From positions 1 to 64,000 of IMG/VR virus record IMGVR_UViG_3300021602_000007: a DNA stretch of 64,000 bases, one strand, 5' to 3'. Source of the DNA: a virus. Both the position numbers and the translations under genes were made by a program. Shown piece by piece: positions 19,501-27,400 of the stretch (the first letter of the stretch is position 1; each line of letters begins with the position of its first letter). The notes below the pieces were generated by a model, which saw only the letters and a program-made list of their open reading frames with translations, searched no databases and was not told the origin of the DNA.

Positions 19501-21712
19501 CTAAGAACTTATTTCTACGAAGACTCATTTTAGCAACATCTTCAAGATTTTCTTTAAGTGATATAATTTCTTCAGGAAGAACTGTTTTACTTGATGCATC
19601 AACAACTTTACCTAAACTATTAAGTTTTGTCATTGCTTCATTATAGCTCTTATCATCACCTTCTAATAAGTCATTAATAACAGTATTAACTTCAATATCA
19701 GCATTGACTAATCCAGGAGTTAACCCAGGTATACGACTATCATAATTTGAAATTTTAGAAGATGCATATACAAGTTTATCCATTACCTCTGGTGGGTAGA
19801 TGGGAGTCTTTTTATCATTAACCATTCCACCATAACGTAAGTGTAATGATTGGTATAAAGATTTTGCATTCTCTGCAGTCTGTTCAAACTTATTAAGTCT
19901 TTCAAGATATGCTTCTTTTTTATCTGTAGTGAGTGCTTTTCCTTCAGATTGTAATTGGGAAAAACCTTCATCTGTCATTGCTAGTCTTCTATAATCCTCT
20001 ATCTCAGATTTAACAAGATCATATCTGCCATATTTAATACGTGGAGTTAAATAGTTAATTATATAATCATGTTCTATATCTTTACTGTCTGTTATATTGC
20101 CTTGTTTTAAAAGTGCTTCTCTTTCTTCTTGAAGAGCTGTTCCTCTATTAACAGAATCTATTGTATCCTTAGTAAAGTCAGAAAGTCTATATTTAGTAAA
20201 ACTATTAATAGCAGCTTCAGTGTTTTCTCTTAATTCTTTTCCTTCTGTATATCTCCCATGAGCCATCATAAGTGATCCAGATAAACCACCCATAAGAACA
20301 TTACTCATACCCTCATTAGTACCAAGAGTTTGTTGAATACCAACACCAATACTATCTAGAAAACTAGTATCTTTATTATTATACCTCTTGTTATAATAAT
20401 CTTGTGTACCTGTTTGAATAGCATATTGAGCACCCTCTTCAAATGCCTCAGATGCAGAGAATGTATATGGTGCAACTTTCTTTAGAGTGGATAGTATACC
20501 TTTTTGTTGTGTGGCTGTTTTACTAACGTACTTACCCTCTTGTTCAGTAATATCTTCAACTCCTTTAACTAAGTCATTAACAATCCCTTTTTCAGCTCTG
20601 TATGAAGATCCTAATATTTTAGGAAACTGAATATAATTTGTTGCAGATAATAAACCTACGTTTGCTAAAAATGAAGCATTACCAACAGCATCAGCATTCT
20701 CATTAATTTTAGCTAATGCTTCACCCATTGGCTCCATTCCACCATGAGTAGTTTTATACTCATTAATTCTATCAGTTCTAAACTGATTAAGATTTTGGTA
20801 TGCTTCAAATCCAGCTTCACCTGTTGTAGAAAGACCAGCAACAAGTGCCCTACTACCAGGATTTAAAACATTATATTGATTTAAAAATTTATCAGATAGA
20901 GATTTTATCTTGCCATAAGTTTCAGCAGCTTTATCAGCGGCCAACAATCCTTCTTCTGTTACAGCCAATGCTTCAGCAGCTCTTCCTAAAGAAAATAATT
21001 TTCCAGCTTTAGGAAGTGAAGAGAGTGCTTTACTTGCTGCCCCTATTCCCCCTGCAAAGACATTCCCAGCTAATGCAGCACCAGCAGAGAATCCTAAATT
21101 TTTTATTATACCGTCCCAAAAGAAATTAGCAGTGAGTAGTTTTGTTGGAGAATACCAAGAAGCATTTGTTTCAACATCTTTATAATAATTAGGAAGATAG
21201 TTTTCAGCTTTCTTATTTATTTCATCAACCCATTTATTTAAATCATTATCATAAAAGGATGCAGCTCTTCCATCACTGGCTGCTTTTACTAAACCATTAA
21301 CTAATCCTACAGTGGATTGCAAAAATGTTGTACCAGTTAGTAGAAGTCCTTTACCAACACCATTTATCATTTTAGATGACCAGCTCTGTCCTTGAGCATA
21401 TGCATCTTCATTGTTGTAGGCCCCAGGCATAAAGTTCTGGTATCTATCAGAACTAATATCTTTTATACTTCTTAAGACACTTCCTCCGCTTAACTTATCA
21501 TCATTACGTATAGATAAAAGAGAATTCTCTAATGCTTCAAGTGACTGTGGAGCAGGTGTTCTCTCTCCCTGAGAAGAAGAAGGCATAGGTATAGACATGT
21601 CTAGTCCTTCAAATGGAATAGAAGGAGAAGCTTGAGGAGCCTCTGGTGGAGTGTATCCACCAAATTGTTCTTGTAATGCTAATTGATCTAACAATGGTTT
21701 ATTATCTGCCAT
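7577..21712 (-). CDS. giant virion protein containing crAss-type RNA polymerase, 4711 aa
   Basis: Near residue 3625 the sequence reads VGSDFDIDKL, preceded by YRIPTQKQNS and VVVPSAIV. This is the active-site loop of the crAss-like virion RNA polymerase, a single-chain relative of cellular multi-subunit polymerases, where the three Asp residues bind catalytic Mg2+. Near residue 2160 there is AYHEVFEAIW, a zincin-like HExxH motif in which the last His is Glu, so that domain may be inactive. The first 300 residues have Gly/Ala-rich hydrophobic stretches, and residues about 930-1270 are long coiled coils. The ATG at 21712 overlaps the stop of the 885-residue gene. By analogy with phage phi14:2 the enzyme would be injected and transcribe early genes. 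At 4711 residues it is about twice the length of phi14:2 gp66, so other activities are likely. Confidence 0.88.
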   Translation of the reverse strand: MADNKPLLDQLALQEQFGGYTPPEAPQASPSIPFEGLDMSIPMPSSSQGERTPAPQSLEALENSLLSIRNDDKLSGGSVLRSIKDISSDRYQNFMPGAYNNEDAYAQGQSWSSKMINGVGKGLLLTGTTFLQSTVGLVNGLVKAASDGRAASFYDNDLNKWVDEINKKAENYLPNYYKDVETNASWYSPTKLLTANFFWDGIIKNLGFSAGAALAGNVFAGGIGAASKALSSLPKAGKLFSLGRAAEALAVTEEGLLAADKAAETYGKIKSLSDKFLNQYNVLNPGSRALVAGLSTTGEAGFEAYQNLNQFRTDRINEYKTTHGGMEPMGEALAKINENADAVGNASFLANVGLLSATNYIQFPKILGSSYRAEKGIVNDLVKGVEDITEQEGKYVSKTATQQKGILSTLKKVAPYTFSASEAFEEGAQYAIQTGTQDYYNKRYNNKDTSFLDSIGVGIQQTLGTNEGMSNVLMGGLSGSLMMAHGRYTEGKELRENTEAAINSFTKYRLSDFTKDTIDSVNRGTALQEEREALLKQGNITDSKDIEHDYIINYLTPRIKYGRYDLVKSEIEDYRRLAMTDEGFSQLQSEGKALTTDKKEAYLERLNKFEQTAENAKSLYQSLHLRYGGMVNDKKTPIYPPEVMDKLVYASSKISNYDSRIPGLTPGLVNADIEVNTVINDLLEGDDKSYNEAMTKLNSLGKVVDASSKTVLPEEIISLKENLEDVAKMSLRRNKFLEEYNDIKKNPSNYQTIEDEEEVAETDTSGKPIPKKNIIIKTKSGDKTITIGQQYVIGKITRYDKNNNEVAHAPVIKIVQENDNGTIKIFNPTTKTTTDISKETLLGLNIQSYDAIKADPKSNFLYENRDTTYEHYGIKDKDGNPVKGKLAYNPTKDRLTFEYKDENGVVKKSEVWNTHFKAKPGFKDAMVRPVGKISNEATTAARKFADAPITISRGQQIRQNIITELYENSVNRVKQISEKLEKSKEKLEEHTKTLEDLRNKAETVTNKKTVNALKKQILDIESLRVIVEKEVNELSEEKSNLENSIPFFKEFLDSLDSLPVSGAEIKDQIKDDIYKLDDLLETTTKALIKHQTLLDKAKAILKDSLNLLNEHIQKIKEANPGIPLSIAELEANLDQYSEGVENFDKTAFTALVVQLESDISDFEKGLKIVKLTASVDKLEEQVKSIQSEIDAAIAEQTAKEKIISTFEKFVETYKERLIEERKLQSNEALAKQLIGTKSTGSPNMFGKGSFEVAGKKNALAVLRSGRPIDKNKPAQKRIDKFTKKYNSLNEEDKKKFKVIIVTSNTEEKAGLLGLTSYMLKDLSVKEKAKEENNPKKSIVLVIVNEKGELVDQNGEVIKSKDTNVLERAVYQSLPSEELKGDYPQKSGSNKYESMFREDIVNNDALKKDLEKQYKEWRDDQLSNTQLDEPQPFDASFGSPEYSEKWDDKSKSFVRDYNKRVSAEKAGLLQKGTLKTARVITVPTTNQSVTENSSTFNTPFGRVVLRIPNVGLAKLFNRKFSEKEATAIYDVLHQITKNAAEEGTVGKESKSAPLFEWLQSVAYWGIVKDSDGKPKPAGYNNMWFQKVNGDTKLFISGLSSDADRKVDATKGFSFTPNGLEQEKTAIIYLIQQLYNHTDANKVNGSNWKNPYTEQLGKGADGNLIERVWPNYQTYKLSDKAPDESGNLTIERSGDEIPLTTQFRALKDEDDVNRTGTYFTLTGTVDNFALKTPVLAPKKQVTPTKQVVKPLITTPTGIVEGERPLKSGGVAKYTIDRKRVLDELKSQKEDILDDPQSVEFSAFIKLLRDEGILLVTGVTEENLNALSSVLSQLSGESKDNQFALQFIYGTIFKESIPSILNYNKELIGTESFMGGEEVTTSLINKGDDLRFQGGDYQVIKITAKGVDVTNLATGTKSFISNEDLAEEGIEVSKPEVKKTTKKQASSDIEAKKAKLEKEWKEELKLANFYLTGLGKGTSLTQLGLATVEGLGNMHELLLHAVPFKELKVIMNNIYKLIQDLYMKNKFTSVTYDQIENSDEIKAYKDYFDSDKINAKYEKELAKLNEQKEELPTEPDSEDFNTPTNRQSKRFKPFRLKLNTPAEKFEKEDWEKIEEFFKKVLPTIPLYRLKNMIKATNGRQAWGMLHKGGVYVYENAEVGTAYHEVFEAIWSMFTSPKERQAIIDEFRNREGTYKDRFTGEIIQYKTASEDQIREELAEEFRDFVITNKNVANPTYGKSLISRMFAELVDFIRTFFTGKNARTNTANLFSKIGNGYYAEYNPYESKLSYAKRGVIDRDYATADEDSTFRLTPKIITIPSAQVHDIIQQMTFATVAGLMDNNDSVFAINKIPKSRLYNDLRANVLDSIKYVSEQYAKQKAIGKISDAESKRKISLMKDLFNNVKLEWDNIVALHEQKLKSYNVEFDENDETVLRDEDNSGKGEYGDATKIDSFRKANSTIKLLFATLPQIESGSNGLDFEESSIGGVMLIPADQVYIQLLNKLHDSVDIDEMFNRLQLMAQGNPNYAALYNRLTKKSVTTDANKTSIFTGLKDYDLELISEFWKTMKKQNADVISVFVLPSGEVVVTNSTLSSAANQAKRKLFNSIVNTIKEDESPYFSYDSKTGKYSATDILKKLTLESDKLEQYTTFLKNIGISFTSNDLKKLDKKQLGVFRKAVDGIRTSFAEKGPVYKNNKAVIDEETGEPIDNSIKTFSNKTLDIVKQLTNLSILKAIVDSDTDFESTYFNINGERSQAFVGTNAISNLYTVLSKLKNIKELEETPYAYLLTDKFSQGSVVLQSMFDIGHDDATGNRIEDSENLLHPIFVDGTINEATGKKKASAKQSLVQRIIQELNLNAVGIYLNLVPGDATIEHASRMHNDGSPFVTAATFRNNSFINIFKNYFMSEVGLARDGRTVVKGKKAKDLRFFKAIFADDTKKKDNEINKLHNDIMNFKKDNGEEATSEELYKEFKTQIDNAVRIFINKEATNTDRLLRTFGIVYYDETGLVAKDLLFAEGMKLTEATLREQLKLITVNYMIANIEYHKLLYSDPYQYADELKRVRNFTSPGQALITGSVNEAYDKAYNRGYSEGDIGWTDMDRNYYRSISVGDVLSTNDLDGYNNAWKETDGAGIITLKANRIFGIRTGNWNDSNDKQVRYDVAYEKVVKGEGLSDEEKQEKGLVLNDEEIAFDIKRVEDEDGRVRYIGNNPNVRSTYTPRKPIIRGSKVNGRNYNDVVLHKLALVPYSFRILHEMDPNSNAIKLYNKMQAEDVDYAVFESGSKVGTEAVFELYKDGIFNTDPFETEEEKNNSDLPQGVSKIPFSIIALQADVPSKDSPKVTQGSQVTKLVTMDFLEGGMPIDFEVKDAEGNIITDFDERLIEWIALDTDAKREEASPLYKEIQNNQKLLEAKLEQGYYTLLRKLGIKETINKNNRKEFRIIDREKLITTLGEEIEKREINNNIIDSFAGFASGDTILEATPSYQQIRNILYSIADTNITSPKISGGMKVQITSALFESKNRIKTTEITDKKTGNKKTVYSSKILKFYEDEDGKRYCEIMVGRWFKSDKTDEELIRYFNETEEGKAEMAALFGVAYRIPTQKQNSIDVFKIAKFLPEDFGDSVVVPSAIVNKVGSDFDIDKLSIYLKNLKTGANGYPTVIKYLTKENSTLQERYAEWVLGNSTKDSRKYVKFLSKDKILAIRDKFKPEFDRLTREYKATIADIKGIAYSELLEDYDDIKNEFTEQDDEIAKLFKLGKKIFRKLGDSPQSEFFMLRDYMAKNNIQGTEEIRKYLAMAEDMLDDNEFGDETNVVLGDLISNYKQELRILGANEEYINNAKKEALVKFRKSKSGAIEGVAKLTSIMKEPILSKMKGEETAFYDSEYITELARVLDLMPIEKFSTQSEYQQNSIKALENAYIQSLQNLISHPLNFKSLIKPNSAESLKQLSIDINDEMGIPEVDYSSVGNMMSRTFMSKLRYAFVSGKYAIGIAATAQTNHANNQRSLTYVNTDKSRSNSIDPVDRTILGGDSKAITFANDPNVNFKEYNKVKIGGKIMPSLSMIKNAAGEYISDIIGMFIDGYVDIAAGAWVMDIGAAPNVASTWLFLTKIGVPIKTIGYFMNQPIINDYLKSVENRGYSWLFIEDMINDTLESYKPKSKVSVSSIPSDGDLFKMLKYNKSNTDLEEGDKLTDLQKSQQQYMLKEFLKYAKMAEQLFLVTQGSNFDTATINDPYLITKKRLQLERAQNTIISSVDNLLEKSYIGKLKDFIYDFRDAFAEILLSDKPNVRNVMEQVITPYVDLNDREFVKLAQKAVNTLFDWAVQTKPEGLNSKIASILLGNEDEKSAAEQIIAYRDSILGNETKGIPGKPEHELYHNIILNSIEQYAYPGYKKGKVNNLELTGRDNKIYDQNLIISGFEELKQVLISENKDLYRKLVSLSMIQSGLTNSPIAFTTLLPYEDFREEYNDVLSVLENIPNLDDFYNLNVFERTNANDSNVVAFKRAKLLESKRSWGDPYYNPDIAFLDERLKSAQDKGTIPKVVNISVYSQEGKSDFMTYQWESSIGNATRIQRRKIGDKSHVHKVLMKKVYYFDAKGIRKPFIEYSESEDKTTGEVKIYKKYLYKAINAWGDSYRANEFYDKIQASVLDNDYDKVKEVEDADILEVVGVEQVDKNEKYASDDYFITKGELLEDYSQTTGETLGTESRNAPKGFPETKRPNENCGG

Positions 21713-24359
21713 AAGAAGGATTTTGTGTAGCTTGTTGTATTTTATCTATATCGTTTGCTGTAGGATAGCGTTTATAAATAAGTTTAAATACTTGATAGTC
21801 ATTTAAATCTCTAAGAGCTGGAGCTATTGCATTTTCTACTATAAGACCTGATTGAGGGTAGGGAATATCTTCATGCCATTTACCAGTTATAGGATCATGT
21901 AAGTTAAGTCGTATAGAATAAGATCCTCCATGATTTTCAATATTTCCTGATAAACCAAATAACTTCACACTTTGAAAATCTGAATTATTCAAAAAGGAAT
22001 TACTTAAATTAGTTGCCTTGCCATCATATGCTGTTGAGTACTCACCAGGAGTTCTCATGATTTGCTCTAAATAAGGTCTAGCTACTTTTGCAGCTGGATT
22101 TGCCTCATACATACTTCCAAATGTCTCATGATATTGTTGAGCAGAAAGTCTAAAAGTAGTTTCAACAGGTTTTTTGCCACTACCGCCACTCACTGTAATT
22201 TCATACATTGAAGGTTGAAATTGTGTGCCCTCTACAACTTTAATGTTAGAAGTTTCTGGCTTTGTTATTATTTCTCTTAAGTTATTTATATCAAACTTTG
22301 GAGAATTTGCTAATCCTCCTTCCATGCTTTCTGCAACACTAGCAAATCTAGCAAGTGTATTTTTCCACTGAGATCTAGCATCTTCATCTGATAAATTAAT
22401 TCCATACTCTACTCCTTGAGTGGCACTTAATTTAGTCTTTAAGATTTCTCCCACCTCATCATTTACATTTTTAAGAATGCTTCTATAAGGACCATTGACT
22501 AATTTCTTATATACATCACAGCCTTTTACCAGTGCCTTTTCATTTTCTGTTAATGATCCAGGACTTGCATATGCTTTTTTCTGTATATCATATAGTAACT
22601 TTTGTTTATCTGTAAGTTCTTTCTTTGCTTGTTCATCTGCAAATACTATCCCACGATTAACTGATGACCCAGGAAATGCCCCAGTTTCTTTTTCAGAACT
22701 TGTATATTTTTCAACTACATTATTAAAATCTACAATATCTTTAGGACTGAATGTAACATTTCCTGAAGATGTTTTATAAACTAATGAAGGAGAATTTTTT
22801 GGAATATGTGCATATATACTACCACCATGCTTAGCCTCCACTTCAGAGGTAACTTGATTAAATACATTTAAAAGAGATTCATTATTTCTTCTTGCTTCAT
22901 CTGTCTTTTGAAAATAATCTCTAATAACAGGATCTACCCCACTAGGATTCTTTACATATGCAGCTTTTTGTTGATCAAGCCATGCTTGATCTTTTCCACG
23001 TTGCTTCATAAAAGTTTGGTCAGAAGCAGCAAGATCTTTTGTGGTTTGTTCAATAGTAAGTGCTACTTTTTGTGCAGCAACTATAGGAACATCATCTTGA
23101 TTCACTGTAAAACTAGTACCTCCATAGAGTCCTGATCCTTTAGTCCCTTTTGTTTTTCCTGCTGCCCTATCTTCAGCAGCTCTGTCTATTTCAAGTTTTT
23201 GTCGTGCTAATTCACTAGTAATTCCAAAGTGTCTATCATCTTGCTCTAACTTTGCTTTAGCTAATTGAAAATCTTGATTATTCCTTGATCTTGTCATTGC
23301 CATCACAGCACTTGGATTTGTCTCCTGTGTTTGAGAAGTCTGTGTATAACCAAATGCTTTGGAAAATGAGTTCATGAAATTTGATGTACTTAATCTTGCC
23401 TTAGCACTTTCAACATCACCAGCAGCAAATGTCTTTGATATATTTTCATATTCACCAGTTATGCGTGATAATGATTTATCTATAGAACCAATTTGTTCAT
23501 CTAGTTTTGCTTTTTCTTGAGCAGATGTTGTAGTAGTTTTTGCATTTTCAAGAATAGCTTTTTGATCTTCTAATGCATCACGATGCCCATTATATGATGA
23601 GTTTACATTATCTATAAATGTTTTACTATCCATATTAGAATATTGATATCTACCATCTATCTCCATCTGTTTAAAATCAGCAGGGGTTAATGTTGCCATT
23701 AATGCTTCTTGAATTTTTTCAGGAGGTACACCAGCAAGTTTTGTACGAGTAGTAGCATCAGTAGGTACCCATGATACTTTTCCTTTTGAATCTGTTACTT
23801 GTGCAAATGAAGCATCAGTTATTGTTTCATCCTTTGTAACAGATTTAAGAGCTTCTAGTGCATTTTTCTTATAGTTAGTATAAGGATTATATTTACCATT
23901 AAATGAATGTTTTAAATCTCCACTTAGCCATCTATTGGCTTCAGTTTTGAAATCCCAATCATTAGAAGGAGAGCCTTTACCTTCTTTGGTAAAGTCATTC
24001 ATATCCTTAATACCAGCCCTATATGCTTGAGTAGAAGCTACTGCATTTATTATATCAGAGTCTTTAGCAATTTGATTAGTCATACCACCAACAGAGTTAA
24101 CTAATTGGAAGTTAGAAAAGTCTCCAGCAGCTACAGTTTTTAGTTTACTACCTAATGCATTTAGTTTAGATTGCAGATATTGTTTATCTACATCTCGTAT
24201 CACGTCAAGACCAGCAACATTATCTATCTGAGTTTGTATTTTTTGTACACCCTCTTCATATTGTTTCTGTTTCTGCATACCAACCTCAACCATTGCCTCT
24301 ACAGGCAATTGTTGAATATATGGATTAAACTGTGGTATTTTATCTGCGAATGAAGCCAT
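21702..24359 (-). CDS. crAss-like large virion protein, probable cargo, 885 aa
   Basis: No enzyme motif is recognised. The protein starts MASFADKIPQFNPYIQQLP, has a Gln/Lys-rich helical N-terminus and long stretches of predicted helix with Ala-, Lys- and Gln-rich composition, and no signal peptide. It precedes and overlaps the RNA polymerase gene by 11 bp and starts behind a promoter-like sequence (24374-24404), so it heads the three-gene unit 24359-872. Proteins of this kind and position in crAss-like phages are virion components held in the tail and capsid with the polymerase. The cargo role is inferred from context. Confidence 0.65.
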   Translation of the reverse strand: MASFADKIPQFNPYIQQLPVEAMVEVGMQKQKQYEEGVQKIQTQIDNVAGLDVIRDVDKQYLQSKLNALGSKLKTVAAGDFSNFQLVNSVGGMTNQIAKDSDIINAVASTQAYRAGIKDMNDFTKEGKGSPSNDWDFKTEANRWLSGDLKHSFNGKYNPYTNYKKNALEALKSVTKDETITDASFAQVTDSKGKVSWVPTDATTRTKLAGVPPEKIQEALMATLTPADFKQMEIDGRYQYSNMDSKTFIDNVNSSYNGHRDALEDQKAILENAKTTTTSAQEKAKLDEQIGSIDKSLSRITGEYENISKTFAAGDVESAKARLSTSNFMNSFSKAFGYTQTSQTQETNPSAVMAMTRSRNNQDFQLAKAKLEQDDRHFGITSELARQKLEIDRAAEDRAAGKTKGTKGSGLYGGTSFTVNQDDVPIVAAQKVALTIEQTTKDLAASDQTFMKQRGKDQAWLDQQKAAYVKNPSGVDPVIRDYFQKTDEARRNNESLLNVFNQVTSEVEAKHGGSIYAHIPKNSPSLVYKTSSGNVTFSPKDIVDFNNVVEKYTSSEKETGAFPGSSVNRGIVFADEQAKKELTDKQKLLYDIQKKAYASPGSLTENEKALVKGCDVYKKLVNGPYRSILKNVNDEVGEILKTKLSATQGVEYGINLSDEDARSQWKNTLARFASVAESMEGGLANSPKFDINNLREIITKPETSNIKVVEGTQFQPSMYEITVSGGSGKKPVETTFRLSAQQYHETFGSMYEANPAAKVARPYLEQIMRTPGEYSTAYDGKATNLSNSFLNNSDFQSVKLFGLSGNIENHGGSYSIRLNLHDPITGKWHEDIPYPQSGLIVENAIAPALRDLNDYQVFKLIYKRYPTANDIDKIQQATQNPSYGR

Positions 24360-24373
24360 AGTATTTTAAATTT

Positions 24374-24404
24374 CAAATGTAATAGAAATCATTATATTAC
24401 ACAA
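24374..24404 (-). promoter_or_regulatory. Bacteroidota-type promoter for the giant cargo genes
   Basis: On the minus strand the -7 element TACATTTG (24374-24381) fits TAnnTTTG, and TTG lies 20 bp upstream (24402-24404). The ATG at 24359 is 14 bp downstream of the -7 element, so the leader would be very short. A weak inverted repeat (TGTAAT...ATTACA) overlaps the spacer. Confidence 0.55.
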
Positions 24405-24445
24405 TAGATATAATGAGTTTCAGTAAATTGGTATAATCAAACTTG

Positions 24446-27400
24446 TTATAAATTTTTTAGGGCTTTTACAATTGAGCCATTTCTTTTCTTAAGTTTTCCA
24501 GCAGCTTCTTTTAATCTAGCTGTTTCTGCATCTCTATATGCTTTAAGTTCTGCTTTATCTGCTTCAATTCTATTTTGTGCGGAGTTTGCAGTAGTATTAA
24601 CATTAGTGTTAAATTGTTCAGGAGCATTCATATTTACAAGATGTCCATTCTCATCATATCTATAATTATATAGATTCTCGTAGGTCTTAAGTTGTCTGTT
24701 CTCCAGTTTATTTTTAGCAAACTTATCAGCAATAGAATTAAGAGCAGCCTGTGTTACAGCTTTTGTATTAGCTTTAGCTTCAGCTTGTCTTGAATATTGT
24801 TTATCAAGAATGTCCATATTGATTAGTTTAGCTTTATTAACATCCTCAATATTCTTACCGTACACTTGTGCCTTTTGAGATTGGTTCATTCTGAACTGTT
24901 CTCCTAAGATTTTATTCTTAGCATCATTTGCTTGTGCCATAATCTGAGCTTGTGCTGCAGGATTACTACCAGCAGCTCTAATGGCAGCTCTTGATTGTGC
25001 ATCTACACTAGCTATTTGATCCTGTAAAGATATATCATATGGAGTAGTTAACTGTGGTTGATATCCCATTGCTTGTACAGGTTCTAATTGATTAGTAGAC
25101 ATAGCATACATTTCTCCTGCTAATTGTTTAGGATCTAATTGTTCAGTATCACTAGGTCTTACATATGGAAGAATTTCTCTTCCAACCATCATTGCATCAT
25201 CAGCCCAGTTAGATTTAGGTTTATTATAACTATACTTATGTATAGGTGCTAACTCATTTGATAGAGGTTTATTCTCAATAGGAATTAATCCTGGATCATG
25301 AGGTGCCATAAGTTGTAGAGGTGCATTTGGATTAGTTGTGTTATGATAGTCAGACTTATTTACAATGCCTTGTAACTCTTCAAGAGATATTCCTTTTTGA
25401 GCTTTGTAATATGATCCAATCATATCTCCATTTCTTTTTTGTGGGTATTGTGTTACTATAGAATCCTGTGCAGTTGGAGTGGTAAATCTAGAATCAATAT
25501 CTTCTAGTCTAGCAGGAGGTGTAGTCCAATCATGTAAAAGTCCTGCAAGTCCCATCATTCCTGATGCTCCTGTTGCAATTCCTGCTGCTGTTCCCCAACC
25601 AATTCTATTTTTTTCAGCAATCTTTGTATCTTCCTGAGTTTTAATAGCAGCTTTTTCTGCATCAGCAACTGTTTTAGCATCCACTGCAGCTTGTTGTGCC
25701 TTTGTTAATTTCTTTACTTTTGAAGCTGCTGCTTTAGCTGCTTCTCCTTCTGCTACAAGAGCAGCTTCTCTTTCTGCCATTGTAGCAATTCTTTTTGTTG
25801 CAGCTTTATCTAATCCTTTAGCAAGCCATGTTCCAATCCCAGCTTGTTCAAAATTACCACCAAACTTAGCATATTGTTTTTGTGCTTCTTTATCTATTGT
25901 TATTTTATTTCTAGCAAGATCATCTGCTATTATTCCATGCTCTTCAGCTGTATCATTAATAGCTTGTTGTAAATGAGCTGCATCTTGTTTTTTATCTGCA
26001 ATATTTTTAAGATGCATATTTCCTCCCATAAGATTAGCATGAAGAGCTGAGAGTTTAAGTTGATCTATTGGTGTACGTACATCAAGATCCTTTAAGTTAC
26101 CAGAAGACTTATCAAGTATTTTATTATATTTAACTTCGCTCTTAGAAAGATCAGCCACATAGTTTTTAAATTTCTTATTTTTAGCTTTAGGATCATTTAA
26201 CATCTCTGCACCATACTTAGGAATTTGTAAATTACCATATACAACAAGACTGCTATCTCCTCCTGATCCACCATCTTGTAATTTGACAGCAGGTTCTCCT
26301 CTTTCTACTTCTACAGGATTATTACCATATGTTACACCTATTCCTGTTTCTCCATTAGGAGAGCGTTCTTCATGACTATTACCTCTGAACATAACTGTTT
26401 CTCCACCATCAGGAAGATAGGGATTCTGAGAGATAGGTTGTGCATGTCCTCCCCAATGTGTTTGAAGTTCACCACCCATTGCATATGTTTCCATAGCTTG
26501 CTCACTAGGAGGTGTATATGATTGTAAATGTCCACCAGCTCTTAATGATTGCATTCCTTCATGAGCAAAATCATATACATCTTGTGGGGAGTGATCTCCA
26601 AACTTAGCTATCACTTGTGGATTATACTCAGGATTCATCCATCCACCATTTTCCATATATGATTGATTTTGAGTTTGTAATGCTTGAGCATTTTGATTAA
26701 ATGCCATATTACCTACATTTCTCTTTGTTGCATCTTGTGCTTTCTTAATTTTTTGTGGATTCTTATCAAGTAAACTACCAATTAACTTGCCACCAACTTT
26801 ACCAACTAATCCTCCTACTGGTCCACCAATAGCAGATCCAAGTGCTCCTCCAATACTACCACCAATATCTCCACCAGCATTTTCTCCAGTGGCACCAGTA
26901 ACTAAACTACTTGTAATATCTCCACCACTATTACCAGCAAATTTACCAAGTTCTGTATTAGCCATCCAATCAGTATTTCCACCAAATAAACCTTTTCCAT
27001 TTTGAGCTTGTACTAGTCCACCAGTTCTATATTGTTTTACTATTTCAGAATCACTTAATGGTTCATATCCACCATCATCATATATAGAATGTCCTGTACC
27101 ATATGTATTTTGTATCTCTGTAGGAGTACCTCCCACTGGTCCGCCATTTTGTAACATTACACCATTTCTAGCAAGAACGTTTGTTCCTACACCATATATA
27201 GGAAAGAATTCTTCTCCTGTATTTTTTATATCTTCAGGACGCACTTTAAGTTGTTGGTTCATTCTATTAGCATCTACATCTCTTGTTCTAGATGCAGCTA
27301 ATGAAACATCACTAACTCCTTGCCATTGTCTTGCTGATTTTACTTTTTGCTTTTCAGCTTTTAATGCACTTAATCCTTTTGCAATTCCTCCAACAGTACC

